Counted from the first letter of the stretch, positions 14,256 through 21,264 are shown. The stretch: 21,264 nt of DNA from Chryseosolibacter sp964563295 (GCA_964563295.1 CAZLWX010000063.1:1-21264); one strand, 5' to 3'. Notes: a model not told the origin generated them from the letters alone. Translations and numbers: made by a program.

Positions 14256-15371
14256 ATGATGAAACGAATTAATCGGGGTTGCCTGTTCGTGATGGTCGCA
14301 GCCGTGATGATGGGCTCGTGTGCCCGCGTCAGCGATAATGCGACCACCAACGCCGACTCCAACATCGACTGGGCTCTCTTGCCCTTCGTCAAGATCGACA
14401 GTGTGAATCCTGTACTGGAGGCCGGCGACAACACCTTTGCCTGCCCGGTGTTGAAAACCAATGTGCGGTGGGAAGAAAAAGATGTGTTTAACCCCGCCGC
14501 CGTCGTGCGTGACGGAAAGATTCACCTGCTGTATCGCGCCGAAGACAACATTGGAAAGTTCTCCGGCACTTCTAGAATAGGGCTGGCCATCAGTGAAGAC
14601 GGCCTCCACTTTGAAAAAATGCGTGAGCCCGTGCTTTACCCTGACAACGACTCGCTTATGGTTTACGAGTGGGAAGGTGGTATTGAAGACCCGCGTATTA
14701 TTGAGTCAAAAGATGGCATCTATATATTGACCTATACGGCATATGATGGAAAGATTGCGCGACTACTCCTCGCCACTTCACCCGATCTTGTTCATTGGAC
14801 GAAGCACGGACGAGTCTTACAGGGGCGTTATGGCGATTCGTGGAGCAAGTCGGGGGCGATCGTAGGCAGGCGCCATGGCGAAAAGATTATCGCTGAAAAA
14901 ATCAATGACAGATATTGGATGTATTTCGGCGACACCGATCTTTTTATAGCTACCTCTGACGATCTTATCCATTGGGATCCGGTAGAGGAGGGCGGCAAAC
15001 TCAAATCAGTGCTTCGGCCACGGGAGGGTTACTTCGACAGCCGCCTGGTAGAGAGTGGTCCTTACGCATTACTGAAGGATGATGGAATTCTTTTGCTCTA
15101 CAACGGGATGAACCACGACAGCATAGGGGATTCGGCAATCGCGCGTGGCGCGTATTGCGGGGGACAAGTGCTCTTTGACCGGAATGATCCCACCAGGGTC
15201 GTGAAAAGGCTGGAGAAGGATTTTATCAGGCCTGACAAGCCGTATGAAATAACCGGCCAGGTAAACCTCGTGTGCTTTCTTGAGGGCTTGGTGCCCTTCA
15301 AAGGGAAGTGGCTCTTGTATTATGGCACCGCCGACTCGAAGATCGCGGTAGCTGTAGCGGAACAACTTTGA
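14256..15371 (+). CDS. GH130-type glycosidase or phosphorylase, lipoprotein
   Basis: Five-bladed beta-propeller protein of the GH130 type, a family of mannoside phosphorylases and beta-1,2-mannosidases. From the ATG at 14256 the protein opens MMKRINRGCLFVMVAAVMMGSC: basic start, hydrophobic core and a lipobox-like MGSC with the lipidated cysteine at residue 22. It is therefore a surface or periplasmic lipoprotein. The frame can be extended to the ATG at 14226, but that lengthens the signal peptide unusually. Propeller repeats follow (FNPAAVVRDGKIHLLYRAED, LAISEDGLHFEK, YYGTADSKIAVA). GGIEDPRI holds the aspartate that is the catalytic acid in GH130 (D145 here). Whether it uses phosphate or water cannot be decided without an alignment of the phosphate-binding residues. 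No SusC/SusD pair or other glycosidase is near. Confidence 0.82.
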   Translation: MMKRINRGCLFVMVAAVMMGSCARVSDNATTNADSNIDWALLPFVKIDSVNPVLEAGDNTFACPVLKTNVRWEEKDVFNPAAVVRDGKIHLLYRAEDNIGKFSGTSRIGLAISEDGLHFEKMREPVLYPDNDSLMVYEWEGGIEDPRIIESKDGIYILTYTAYDGKIARLLLATSPDLVHWTKHGRVLQGRYGDSWSKSGAIVGRRHGEKIIAEKINDRYWMYFGDTDLFIATSDDLIHWDPVEEGGKLKSVLRPREGYFDSRLVESGPYALLKDDGILLLYNGMNHDSIGDSAIARGAYCGGQVLFDRNDPTRVVKRLEKDFIRPDKPYEITGQVNLVCFLEGLVPFKGKWLLYYGTADSKIAVAVAEQL

Positions 15372-15397
15372 AGGCGGGATGCTGCGGACGGTGTTGG

Positions 15398-15766
15398 TTA
15401 TGTCATTACCAGCTCAATCAGCTCTTTCTGCACGTTCCAGTCTTTGGCCAGTTTGAGCATGGCCGTGGCCTCCATTTCGGTCACGTAACCCTTCGTGTTG
15501 TTTGACTCCCACACCATGTTGATCAGCTCGATGCGCTTGTCCTTTGGATAGTCGCCAATAATGGTGTTGAGGTAATCGCGGGCGCGGTCAAACGATGTAA
15601 TGTAATCCTCGGCCACAAACGCCAGCGCCCACTTGTATTCTTCATGGGCATCGAGGAGGTCGGCCGTTTTCTCAAGTTCCTTCTGTTCTTCATCGTCGAG
15701 ACCGTGATAATGAAAAATCACGGTCTTCAAAAGCATATAGACCTTCTTTTCTTCCGAGGATCTCAT
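15398..15766 (-). CDS. Small all-helical protein, possibly TerB-like
   Basis: I do not recognise it with certainty. It is 122 residues, acidic, without membrane segments or signal. It looks wholly helical, with segments such as EEQKELEKTADLLDAHEEY and DRARDYLNTIIGDYPKDK. The layout, with an early DDEEQKELE helix turn and a later EMEATAMLKLAKDW, resembles the TerB/DjlA-N helical fold, but the usual acidic metal-site motif is not clear. The start is the ATG at 15766. It lies 42 bases downstream of the hemW stop on the same strand and is probably transcribed with it. It converges on the GH130 gene with a 26-base gap. A housekeeping role linked to HemW is possible but not shown. Confidence 0.75.
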   Translation of the reverse strand: MRSSEEKKVYMLLKTVIFHYHGLDDEEQKELEKTADLLDAHEEYKWALAFVAEDYITSFDRARDYLNTIIGDYPKDKRIELINMVWESNNTKGYVTEMEATAMLKLAKDWNVQKELIELVMT

Positions 15767-15808
15767 GGGTGTTTGTTTTGCGACATGAAGTTACAAAATC
15801 GACAAGCA

Positions 15809-16948
15809 TTAAACCGTTCCCGAAACCAAAAATAAATCAGAGGTGATTTTATCGGCCAGGAGCCTGCCCGTGCGAGTCAGGGCAAGAATATGATTGTCCA
15901 GGGTTGCCAGATTCTGTTGAATGAGGGTATTGACCAGGCGCTCATGCCTTGCCAGGAGATCGTAGTGATATTCATTTCTTAACCGCTCCAGGTCACTGCC
16001 CCATTTTGTTCTGAGCGTGGTCAACAAGTATTCATTGGCTTGATCAGCCGGGGTCAGCGTCTCAAGTTCAGACGGTATGACCCCAGCCTCGAGTGAGCGG
16101 ACGTAAAGATGATTGTTGCGAACGTTGAACTGCCGTGAATGAAGGTTGTACGAATGCGCGCTGGGACCAATACCTAGATACGGTTCTTGTTTCCAGTAAC
16201 TGCTGTTATGCCTGGACTCCCATCCCGGCTTCGCATAGTTCGACACTTCATATTGCTCAATGCCAGACCGGTCGAGCATGGTGGTGAGTAATTCAGACTG
16301 TTCAGCGGCCTGTTCATCGGAAACGACTTCGAATTTTCCGCGCGACAGCCATGTACCGAATGCCGTACGGGGTTCAATCGTCAAGGCGTACGCGGACACG
16401 TGCATCGGCTCAAGTTCGAGCGTCTGTTCGATTGACTCTCGCCAGTTTTGACGGGTTAGTCCAGGGATAGCGTATATCAGGTCCAGACTCATGTTGACAA
16501 AACCCTCTCTCTTTGCGCTTAGTACGCACCGCCGTGCTGTTGTAGAGTCATGAGCGCGGTTGAGGAACTTAAGGATTTCATCGTCGAATGACTGAATGCC
16601 GATGCTGAGGCGATTGACTCCGGCCGCTCGCAGCGCACTTATTTTCTTCACGTCGAGGTCGTCGGGATTTGCCTCCAGGGTAATCTCGGCGTCTCGGGTA
16701 ACGGCATGGCTATTGCGGACGGCATTCAACAGTGCGATCAGGTGATCGGAGGTGAGCAGCGAGGGGGTACCGCCGCCGAAGTAGATTGAAGAGACCGGCC
16801 GGCCTTCCAGGAATTTCTGACGAAGTTCAATCTCCCGTATCATCGCCCTGACCATCTCATGCCGTAACCCCTCACTGGTGGAGAAATGAAAGTCACAATA
16901 GTGACAGGCTTGCTTGCAGAAGGGAATATGAAGATAGACACCTGCCAT
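15809..16948 (-). CDS. hemW: Radical SAM heme chaperone HemW
   Basis: Radical SAM protein related to oxygen-independent coproporphyrinogen III oxidase; characterised HemW proteins bind haem and deliver it to target enzymes and lack oxidase activity. The iron-sulfur motif is C11-KQA-C15-HY-C18 in HIPFCKQACHYCDF. Next come YFGGGTPSLL (S-adenosylmethionine contact), EANPDDL, RLSIGIQSFDD and DLIYAIPGLTRQNW, then a HemN C-terminal domain. Length is 379 residues, normal for HemW and much shorter than HemN (about 450). The short N-terminus directly before the CxxxCxxC motif is the HemW hallmark. Its -7 box ends eight bases before the ATG, implying little or no leader. A small helical protein gene follows. 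It is divergent from the DUF4271 gene, which leads to a HemD-like gene. Confidence 0.94.
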   Translation of the reverse strand: MAGVYLHIPFCKQACHYCDFHFSTSEGLRHEMVRAMIREIELRQKFLEGRPVSSIYFGGGTPSLLTSDHLIALLNAVRNSHAVTRDAEITLEANPDDLDVKKISALRAAGVNRLSIGIQSFDDEILKFLNRAHDSTTARRCVLSAKREGFVNMSLDLIYAIPGLTRQNWRESIEQTLELEPMHVSAYALTIEPRTAFGTWLSRGKFEVVSDEQAAEQSELLTTMLDRSGIEQYEVSNYAKPGWESRHNSSYWKQEPYLGIGPSAHSYNLHSRQFNVRNNHLYVRSLEAGVIPSELETLTPADQANEYLLTTLRTKWGSDLERLRNEYHYDLLARHERLVNTLIQQNLATLDNHILALTRTGRLLADKITSDLFLVSGTV

Positions 16949-16956
16949 TGCAGCGG

Positions 16957-16988
16957 CAAACTTACGTCCATTTCCAGAATGACACCAA
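16957..16988 (-). promoter_or_regulatory. Promoter of hemW (TTG, N21, TAAGTTTG)
   Basis: On the minus strand, TTG (16988-16986) is followed after 21 bases by TAAGTTTG (16964-16957). This matches both elements of the Bacteroidota promoter. The box ends eight bases before the ATG at 16948, so the transcript would start at or within about two bases of the start codon. Confidence 0.6.
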
Positions 16989-16994
16989 TTCCCA

Positions 16995-17002
16995 TAGTTT
17001 TG
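16995..17002 (+). promoter_or_regulatory. Candidate -7 box of the DUF4271 gene
   Basis: TAGTTTTG matches TAnnTTTG exactly and ends five bases before the ATG at 17008. No TTG is visible at -33. If used, initiation would fall on or just past the A of the ATG, giving a leaderless message; otherwise the true promoter or start codon lies elsewhere. Confidence 0.4.
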
Positions 17003-17007
17003 CGGTG

Positions 17008-18096
17008 ATGGTTCGCTCGTTGTGTTCTCTCCTCGTTCTCGTTGCCGGCACGGCTAACGTCCAGGATCTTTCGCTTGAAGAGGACTTGCAGCCGCGATGG
17101 ATGAAATACGAAGCTGGTCGCTATGAGATGATTGGCGATGCCGACGAAGTTGCGAACACCGTTTACTTTCAGGTGGTCACATCGCGGGATCCGGGTCGTT
17201 ACCTGCTGTTGAGTTCCAGCCGCCCGTATTTTGTTTTTTTTGATGGCGAGCTGGTCGGCGAATTTGCGGGAAGCAAATCTTTTCGGATCGACAGTCTTCA
17301 CGCGGCCCGCCCTGTTCGCACGATGATAGTGTCGTTGTACCAGCGAAACATTAACCCCCGTGACTTAACCACGCAGATCGTTTCATCCGCACCCGGGGTC
17401 ATTGACGACATAAGTCGTCCCGATACTTTTTTCAAAGACTTTGTAATTCTTGCCGGTCTGCTAATCATGGTGTTGTGTGTGGCTACGCTTCGTCTGAACC
17501 CGAAACTGGCGGCCGACTACTTTGCGTTGCGCAGAATTTTTTCTACCCGGGAAGTTGATGATGCGCAATCGAACGCGCGGCTGACGAATGGGGCCAATGT
17601 GCAGTTTTACGTTTTGTGCAGTCTGCTCATAGGGTTTTACCTGCTGATTATTTTCCAGTATTTGCCGTCGCCGTATCGGGCGCCAATGGACTTTGTCGCG
17701 ACAGGTTTTTGGAGTGCTTTCTGGCACTGGATGCGGCTGAGTGTTTTCATCCTGGCCATATTCTTTCTGAAACTCCTGCTGATTTTTTCATTGACCCGCC
17801 TGTTCGATATGCGCGGTCTGACGCGGGTTCATTTCTTCAATTGGGTGCGATTGATGTTGATTGTCCTGGGCTTATGCGCTGCAATTCTATTCGCCTATTT
17901 CATTTTGCGCGGCGATGATCCCGATGTCTATGAAGTGTTCCTGACGCTTGTCATCGGAATCCTGGTGGCGTGGCATTTTATTGTTTTTCTGAAGCTCAAC
18001 GGAAGAAGTGAGCACTCCATGTTCCATTTATTTTCGTACATTTGTGCCACTGAATTAATACCCTTGTTGATTACGATCAAGGTTCTGTTCCATTAG
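17008..18096 (+). CDS. DUF4271 integral membrane protein
   Basis: Bacteroidota-specific membrane protein of the DUF4271 type, function unknown. I start it at the ATG at 17008 (MVRSLCSLLVLVAG), which gives a signal peptide; the frame extends to a TTG at 16948 that overlaps the hemW start and adds an unlikely hydrophilic head. Residues about 20-140 are a soluble, probably periplasmic domain. Six hydrophobic segments follow, including DFVILAGLLIMVLCVATL, FYVLCSLLIGFYLLIIF and FILAIFFLKLLLIFSL. The protein ends with FSYICATELIPLLITIKVLF, the strongly conserved C-terminal signature I associate with the family. Length 362 residues. The HemD-like gene begins 22 bases after its stop; that pairing is common in the phylum. 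Here both lie just upstream of type IX secretion genes. Confidence 0.85.
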   Translation: MVRSLCSLLVLVAGTANVQDLSLEEDLQPRWMKYEAGRYEMIGDADEVANTVYFQVVTSRDPGRYLLLSSSRPYFVFFDGELVGEFAGSKSFRIDSLHAARPVRTMIVSLYQRNINPRDLTTQIVSSAPGVIDDISRPDTFFKDFVILAGLLIMVLCVATLRLNPKLAADYFALRRIFSTREVDDAQSNARLTNGANVQFYVLCSLLIGFYLLIIFQYLPSPYRAPMDFVATGFWSAFWHWMRLSVFILAIFFLKLLLIFSLTRLFDMRGLTRVHFFNWVRLMLIVLGLCAAILFAYFILRGDDPDVYEVFLTLVIGILVAWHFIVFLKLNGRSEHSMFHLFSYICATELIPLLITIKVLFH

Positions 18097-18118
18097 CCCG
18101 AATACGTTACGTGTTGAT

Positions 18119-18895
18119 ATGAGTGAAATTGCTACTGACAGGATGCGCAAGGTCAAGAGCATCCTGGTGACCCAAGAGGCGCCGACTGATGCTAATTCCC
18201 CGTACCTTAAGCTCGCAGAAAAATTCAACCTGAAAATAGATTTTAGGCCATTCATTCAGGTTGAACCTGTACCCGTTAAGGAATTCCGCAAGCAGAAGAT
18301 TGATATTCTCAATCACACGGCTGTCATCTTTACCAGTCGCAATGCTGTCGATCACTTCTTTCACATCTGCCTGGAGATGAAAGTCGACATGCCCCCCGAG
18401 ATGAAATATTTTTGCATCTCTGAGCAGACCTCAAATTATTTGCAGAAATACATTGTGATCCGGAAACGGAAGATTTTCACGGGACTCAAGACTGCGCAGG
18501 ACCTGCTGGAGATTTTGAAGAAGCATAAGAACGAAAAGTACCTCTTTCCTTGCTCGGACATTCGCAAGAATGACATTCCCGATTTTCTTCGCGACAATGG
18601 TTATAACTATACCGAGGCGATTATCTATCACACTGTTGCGTCAGACCTGTCCGACCTCGAGAATGTGTTCTACGACATCCTGGCTTTTTTCAGCCCCTCG
18701 GGCATCAATTCCTTGCTGGTGAATTTCCCTCAATTCAAACAGAATAATACCCGCATCGCTGCGTTCGGCCCCACCACTTCAAAGGCCGTCCGGGATGCGG
18801 GATTGATACTGGACATTGAGGCACCCCTTCCGAATGCTCCCTCCATGACCGGGGCACTAGAATTGTACATCAAGAAGGCCAACGGAATAAAGTAA
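18119..18895 (+). CDS. hemD: Uroporphyrinogen-III synthase family protein (HemD-like)
   Basis: HemD-family protein; the classical enzyme inverts ring D while closing hydroxymethylbilane to uroporphyrinogen III in haem synthesis. The two-domain layout is visible: KSILVTQEAPTDANSPYLKLAEK at the start, DILNHTAVIFTSRNAVDHFF (62-81) as the first conserved segment, then YLFPCSDIRKND, EAIIYHTVASDL, AFFSPSGINSLL and RIAAFGPTTSKAVRDAG near the end. These match the family, whose sequences are poorly conserved. Length 258 residues. The start is the ATG at 18119; MRKVKS, eight residues later, is an alternative. No other haem-synthesis enzyme lies nearby except the chaperone hemW upstream. The gene is paired with DUF4271 and followed by porP and gldK, so a role outside haem synthesis should be kept open. 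Confidence 0.82.
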   Translation: MSEIATDRMRKVKSILVTQEAPTDANSPYLKLAEKFNLKIDFRPFIQVEPVPVKEFRKQKIDILNHTAVIFTSRNAVDHFFHICLEMKVDMPPEMKYFCISEQTSNYLQKYIVIRKRKIFTGLKTAQDLLEILKKHKNEKYLFPCSDIRKNDIPDFLRDNGYNYTEAIIYHTVASDLSDLENVFYDILAFFSPSGINSLLVNFPQFKQNNTRIAAFGPTTSKAVRDAGLILDIEAPLPNAPSMTGALELYIKKANGIK

Positions 18896-18917
18896 CTTCT
18901 TCATCCTTCGGGATTTG

Positions 18918-18970
18918 GAAAGTGTTACCTTTATCATCCTTTTAATCGCTTACCCATTGAAAGTGTCACC
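18918..18970 (+). repeat. Pair of 12-base direct repeats upstream of porP
   Basis: GAAAGTGTTACC (18918-18929) and GAAAGTGTCACC (18959-18970) differ at one base and are 41 bases apart start to start, close to four helical turns. The second copy overlaps the proposed -33 element of porP. This arrangement is typical of tandem regulator sites. Confidence 0.5.
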
Positions 18971-18988
18971 AAAATGTGCTTACTTTAG
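18957..18988 (+). promoter_or_regulatory. Candidate porP promoter (TTG, N21, TACTTTAG)
   Basis: TTG at 18957-18959, a 21-base spacer and TACTTTAG at 18981-18988 match all but one fixed base of TAnnTTTG. The box ends 21 bases before the ATG. A rival CACCTTTG at 19001-19008 also differs at one base but lies only one base from the ATG, so it is less likely. Confidence 0.35.
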
Positions 18989-19009
18989 ATCCTATTTTTT
19001 CACCTTTGG

Positions 19010-19960
19010 ATGCTGAAACGCACTTTTTATATTGTACTGATCGTCGCGTCTGGGATGTCAGCTGAAGCGCAGCAGGATCCTCAGTTTACTCAGTACATGT
19101 TCAACTCGATCTTCATCACTCCAGCATTTGCCGGTGTGGATGGTGTTACCCAATTGACGTCGTTCAATCGCGCGCAGTGGTTGGGCTATCAGTCGAGTTT
19201 CGGCGATGGCGGCGCGCCGACAACATACATGTTCAGTTTCAATACGCCCATCTATAAAATCAAAAGCGGATTTGGCGCCTATATCATGGCTGACCAGCTA
19301 GGTCCACAAACCAATGGCGAAGCTCAGGTCATGTACGCCTACCACCTGGGGTTGAAGAATAGCAAACTCAGTTTCGGTGTGAAGGCAGGGCTGTACTCCG
19401 TGGCCATTAATGGACGTCATTACCGTTACATCCACGAGGGTGATGACCTGATTATCGAGGGCCGTGAATCGCAAATTCGGCCAGACCTTGGGTTAGGAAT
19501 TTATTACCGGGCGGAAAAGTATTACGTCGGTGTAGGCATGAACCACCTGCTGCGTTCAGAGTTCGACTTCGGGATCAATGAGGCCCGCAATGCGCTCGAG
19601 AACCACATGAATGTGACTGCGGGATATTACTACGAGGTCAATTTCGACCTGAAATTAAACCCAACCATCCTTGTAAAAACTGATTTGAAAGAATTTTCCT
19701 TCGACCTGGGTATTATTGCCACCCTCAAAGACAAGATGTGGGGAGGTTTGTCGTTTAGACAGTCGGAGGCCGCCAATGTGCTGTTGGGTTACAGCTTTTT
19801 GAAGGACAGGAGCCTGAGATTGGGATATGCTATCGATGTCGTTGTAAAGGACCAGGAGGCCAAAGAAAACTTCTCGCATGAGTTATTTGTCAGCTACCAG
19901 CTACCCGTGACTCCGAGCACCAAGAAGGTCATCCGGACCCCCCGGTTCCGGCACAACTAG
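19010..19960 (+). CDS. porP: PorP/SprF family type IX secretion membrane protein
   Basis: Outer-membrane-associated beta-rich protein of the PorP/SprF family, needed for type IX secretion and, in gliding bacteria, for adhesin delivery. The N-terminus (MLKRTFYIVLIVASGMSAEA) is a signal peptide cut before QQDPQFTQYMFN, and that mature start is the family signature. FNSIFITPAFAGVDGVTQLTSFNRAQW follows in pieces. The remainder is alternating beta strands with GFGAYIMADQLGP, LGLGIYYRAEKYYVGVGMNHL and YSFLKDRSLRLGYAIDV. Length 316 residues, typical. It lacks the OmpA-like or carbohydrate-binding extensions some homologues carry. It is followed, 115 bases later, by gldK, the standard order in this phylum. 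The upstream direct repeats and its own promoter suggest that it starts a new transcription unit after the HemD-like gene. Confidence 0.93.
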   Translation: MLKRTFYIVLIVASGMSAEAQQDPQFTQYMFNSIFITPAFAGVDGVTQLTSFNRAQWLGYQSSFGDGGAPTTYMFSFNTPIYKIKSGFGAYIMADQLGPQTNGEAQVMYAYHLGLKNSKLSFGVKAGLYSVAINGRHYRYIHEGDDLIIEGRESQIRPDLGLGIYYRAEKYYVGVGMNHLLRSEFDFGINEARNALENHMNVTAGYYYEVNFDLKLNPTILVKTDLKEFSFDLGIIATLKDKMWGGLSFRQSEAANVLLGYSFLKDRSLRLGYAIDVVVKDQEAKENFSHELFVSYQLPVTPSTKKVIRTPRFRHN

Positions 19961-20075
19961 ACAACAAAAGAAATTTTGGTTTTTTTAAGAATTTGCGGAA
20001 TTTGGATACCGGTTTTTAAAAATATAGGTATATAACTATCTTTCGAGTCTGAACCCTTACATAGCGCACAGAAAT
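19961..20075. other. AT-rich spacer between porP and gldK
   Basis: No terminator hairpin is seen. GAATTTG occurs twice in tandem with a nine-base period (19989-19995, 19998-20004). TATCTTTC at 20037-20044 is one base short of the TAnnTTTG box and would give a short gldK leader, so a gldK promoter here is possible alongside readthrough from porP. Confidence 0.35.
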
Positions 20076-21161
20076 ATGAATAAATCCGTTTCGTATAAAC
20101 TCGTAATAGTGCTCGCCGGTGCGGTGGCTAGTGCTTGTAACCTCCTCGGCCTGGGTGGCAAGCGAGGTGGCGATCAGGGTGAGCTCGTAGGCGTTCCGGG
20201 CAGGGAAGGATGGGTGATGACTATCCCGTACGGAATGGTGCCTATTCCGGCCGGTACCTTTCATATGGGCCAGGCCGATGAAGATCCCGCCTCCACCCAG
20301 ATTAACTTCAACAAGCAAGTGACTATTGGCCCGTTCTTCATGGACGACACCGAAATTACGAACAACGAGTACCGTCAGTTCACCAATTTCTTCCTGGTCG
20401 ACAACGGTACGATCGAGGGTTTTGAGACGATCGATCCTGAAACTTTCCGCCAGCTTTACTATCCTGATACCACTGTTTGGGTAAGAGATTTTGCTCACCA
20501 CATGGGTGACCCGATCCAGGATTATTACTACTGGCATCCCGGTTATGATCAGTATCCCGTTGTGGGTATCAACTGGGACGCTGCCGTATACTTCGGCCAG
20601 TGGCGGACCGCTTACTTGAATGATTACCGCAAGAGTGTGGGAGATTTTCCCATGCCTGATTTCCGTCTTCCTTCAGAAGCGGAATGGGAGTATGCCGCAC
20701 GCGGTGGCCGCGACATGGTGAAGTACCCCTGGGGTAACCCTTATATCCGTAACTCGAAAGGCTGTATGCTCGCCAACTTTAAGCCGGGCCGTGGTAACTT
20801 CTACGACGACGGGTTTGCGTATACCGCGCCCGTTCAGATGTACTTCCCGAATGATTACGGATTGTTCGACATGGCAGGCAATGTGTCGGAATGGTGCCTC
20901 GACGACTTCAACCCGGCGTCAGTTCCCACGGTGTGGGATTTGAACCCTCAATACATCGACCAAAGAACCAACCCGGAGAGCAGCCAATATGATCCGCGCG
21001 TGCCACCGAAAAAAGTTGTACGGGGTGGCTCATGGAAAGATGTTGCCTATTATCTTGAAACCGGAACCCGTACTTACGAGTTCAAGGATTCCACCCGGGC
21101 TTATATCGGATTCCGTTGTGCACTCACACACCTCGGCCGCTCGTCCGGACAGGAATTTTAA
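20076..21161 (+). CDS. gldK: Gliding motility / type IX secretion lipoprotein GldK (PorK)
   Basis: Outer-membrane lipoprotein that, with GldN/PorN, forms the periplasmic ring of the type IX secretion system. Signal: MNKSVSYKLVIVLAGAVASAC with the lipidated cysteine at residue 21. From about residue 50 the protein is a formylglycine-generating-enzyme/sulfatase-modifying fold: MVPIPAGTFHMGQADEDP, TEITNNEYRQFTNF, YPVVGINWDAAVYFGQW, FRLPSEAEWEYAARGG, YGLFDMAGNVSEWC, VVRGGSWKD and YIGFRCAL. GldK proteins use this fold structurally, without sulfatase activation. Length 361 residues is at the short end; many GldK proteins exceed 400. The start is the ATG at 20076. It follows porP, and a probable gldL begins 72 bases downstream, the usual order porP-gldK-gldL-gldM-gldN. 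Confidence 0.93.
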   Translation: MNKSVSYKLVIVLAGAVASACNLLGLGGKRGGDQGELVGVPGREGWVMTIPYGMVPIPAGTFHMGQADEDPASTQINFNKQVTIGPFFMDDTEITNNEYRQFTNFFLVDNGTIEGFETIDPETFRQLYYPDTTVWVRDFAHHMGDPIQDYYYWHPGYDQYPVVGINWDAAVYFGQWRTAYLNDYRKSVGDFPMPDFRLPSEAEWEYAARGGRDMVKYPWGNPYIRNSKGCMLANFKPGRGNFYDDGFAYTAPVQMYFPNDYGLFDMAGNVSEWCLDDFNPASVPTVWDLNPQYIDQRTNPESSQYDPRVPPKKVVRGGSWKDVAYYLETGTRTYEFKDSTRAYIGFRCALTHLGRSSGQEF

Positions 21162-21233
21162 TTAGAAAAAAAGTCTCCTTATATTTAAAACAATTGGTAC
21201 TAGACAGAATATAAACTCTAAAACCTTACTAAA

Positions 21234-21264
21234 ATGAGCAAGAAAAAAGGCGGATTCACTGCGC
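21234..21264 (+). CDS. gldL: Start of probable gldL (10 codons, cut by window edge)
   Basis: An ATG at 21234 opens MSKKKGGFTA before the window ends. The sequence alone is too short to identify. The call rests on position directly after gldK, where gldL, encoding the inner-membrane proton-driven motor subunit, is expected. The lysine-rich start fits a cytoplasmic N-terminus before a first membrane helix. Confidence 0.5.
   Translation, partial: MSKKKGGFTA

Noticed and set aside
14169..14609. 146-residue minus-strand frame spanning the GH130 gene start
   Set aside because: It overlaps the GH130 signal peptide and first propeller blade and would run through the promoter region; its translation looks like random antisense sequence.
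19001..19008. CACCTTTG as the porP -7 box
   Set aside because: It is one base off consensus and only one base from the ATG; TACTTTAG at 18981-18988 with TTG 21 bases earlier gives a better-formed promoter.
1..21264. CRISPR arrays, insertion sequences, prophage or defence genes
   Set aside because: No regular repeats, terminal inverted repeats, transposase, integrase or restriction-type genes were seen; gene content is core metabolism and secretion.

Overview
The window looks like chromosomal DNA of a Bacteroidota bacterium, most likely a gliding or T9SS-bearing member of the Cytophagales. Four signs support this. A type IX secretion block (PorP/SprF, GldK, start of GldL) lies at the right end. 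A DUF4271 membrane protein sits beside a HemD-like protein. Rho carries a long charged N-terminal insert, and the dihydroorotase has the Bacteroidota-type DQVH motif. Eight starts (seven genes and one tRNA) carry the phylum-specific -7 promoter box TAnnTTTG. I see no integrase, insertion sequence, CRISPR array or phage gene; the stretch reads as ordinary core genome with a few uncharacterised genes.

Layout. 1-2983: serS (minus, runs off the left edge) is divergent from rho (plus). rho is broken by a one-base deletion in an A run at 2262-2265 and ends at a strong hairpin terminator. 2982-5736: an RhlE-like DEAD-box helicase (minus) and dihydroorotase (plus) start back to back, followed by tRNA-His with a complete promoter. 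5737-7105: a dienelactone hydrolase family protein and an 84-residue protein of unknown function, closed by a bidirectional terminator. 7130-10738 (minus): dxs, then an alpha/beta hydrolase one base after it, then a membrane protein with a zinc ribbon. 10855-11625: scpA (plus), whose stop overlaps the stop of the next gene. 11622-14172 (minus): a LOG-family protein, a lytic transglycosylase and a creatininase-family protein, probably one operon. 14226-15371: a GH130-type lipoprotein (plus) preceded by a perfect 19-base palindrome. 15398-16948 (minus): hemW then a small helical, possibly TerB-like protein. 17008 to the end (plus): DUF4271 protein, HemD-like protein, PorP/SprF, GldK and the first codons of a probable GldL.

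How the genes fit together. The right-hand block encodes parts of the type IX secretion and gliding machine: an outer-membrane-associated PorP/SprF protein, the GldK lipoprotein ring component and, probably, the GldL motor protein. A DUF4271 and HemD-like pair lies just upstream. The rest is housekeeping: translation (serS, tRNA-His), transcription termination (rho), RNA remodelling, pyrimidine and isoprenoid synthesis, chromosome condensation (scpA), murein turnover and haem trafficking (hemW).

The points most worth checking are the rho frameshift, the paired direct repeats upstream of porP, the palindrome before the GH130 gene, three starts that look leaderless, and the unexplained membrane zinc-ribbon and 84-residue proteins. 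I found no clear undescribed multi-gene system.
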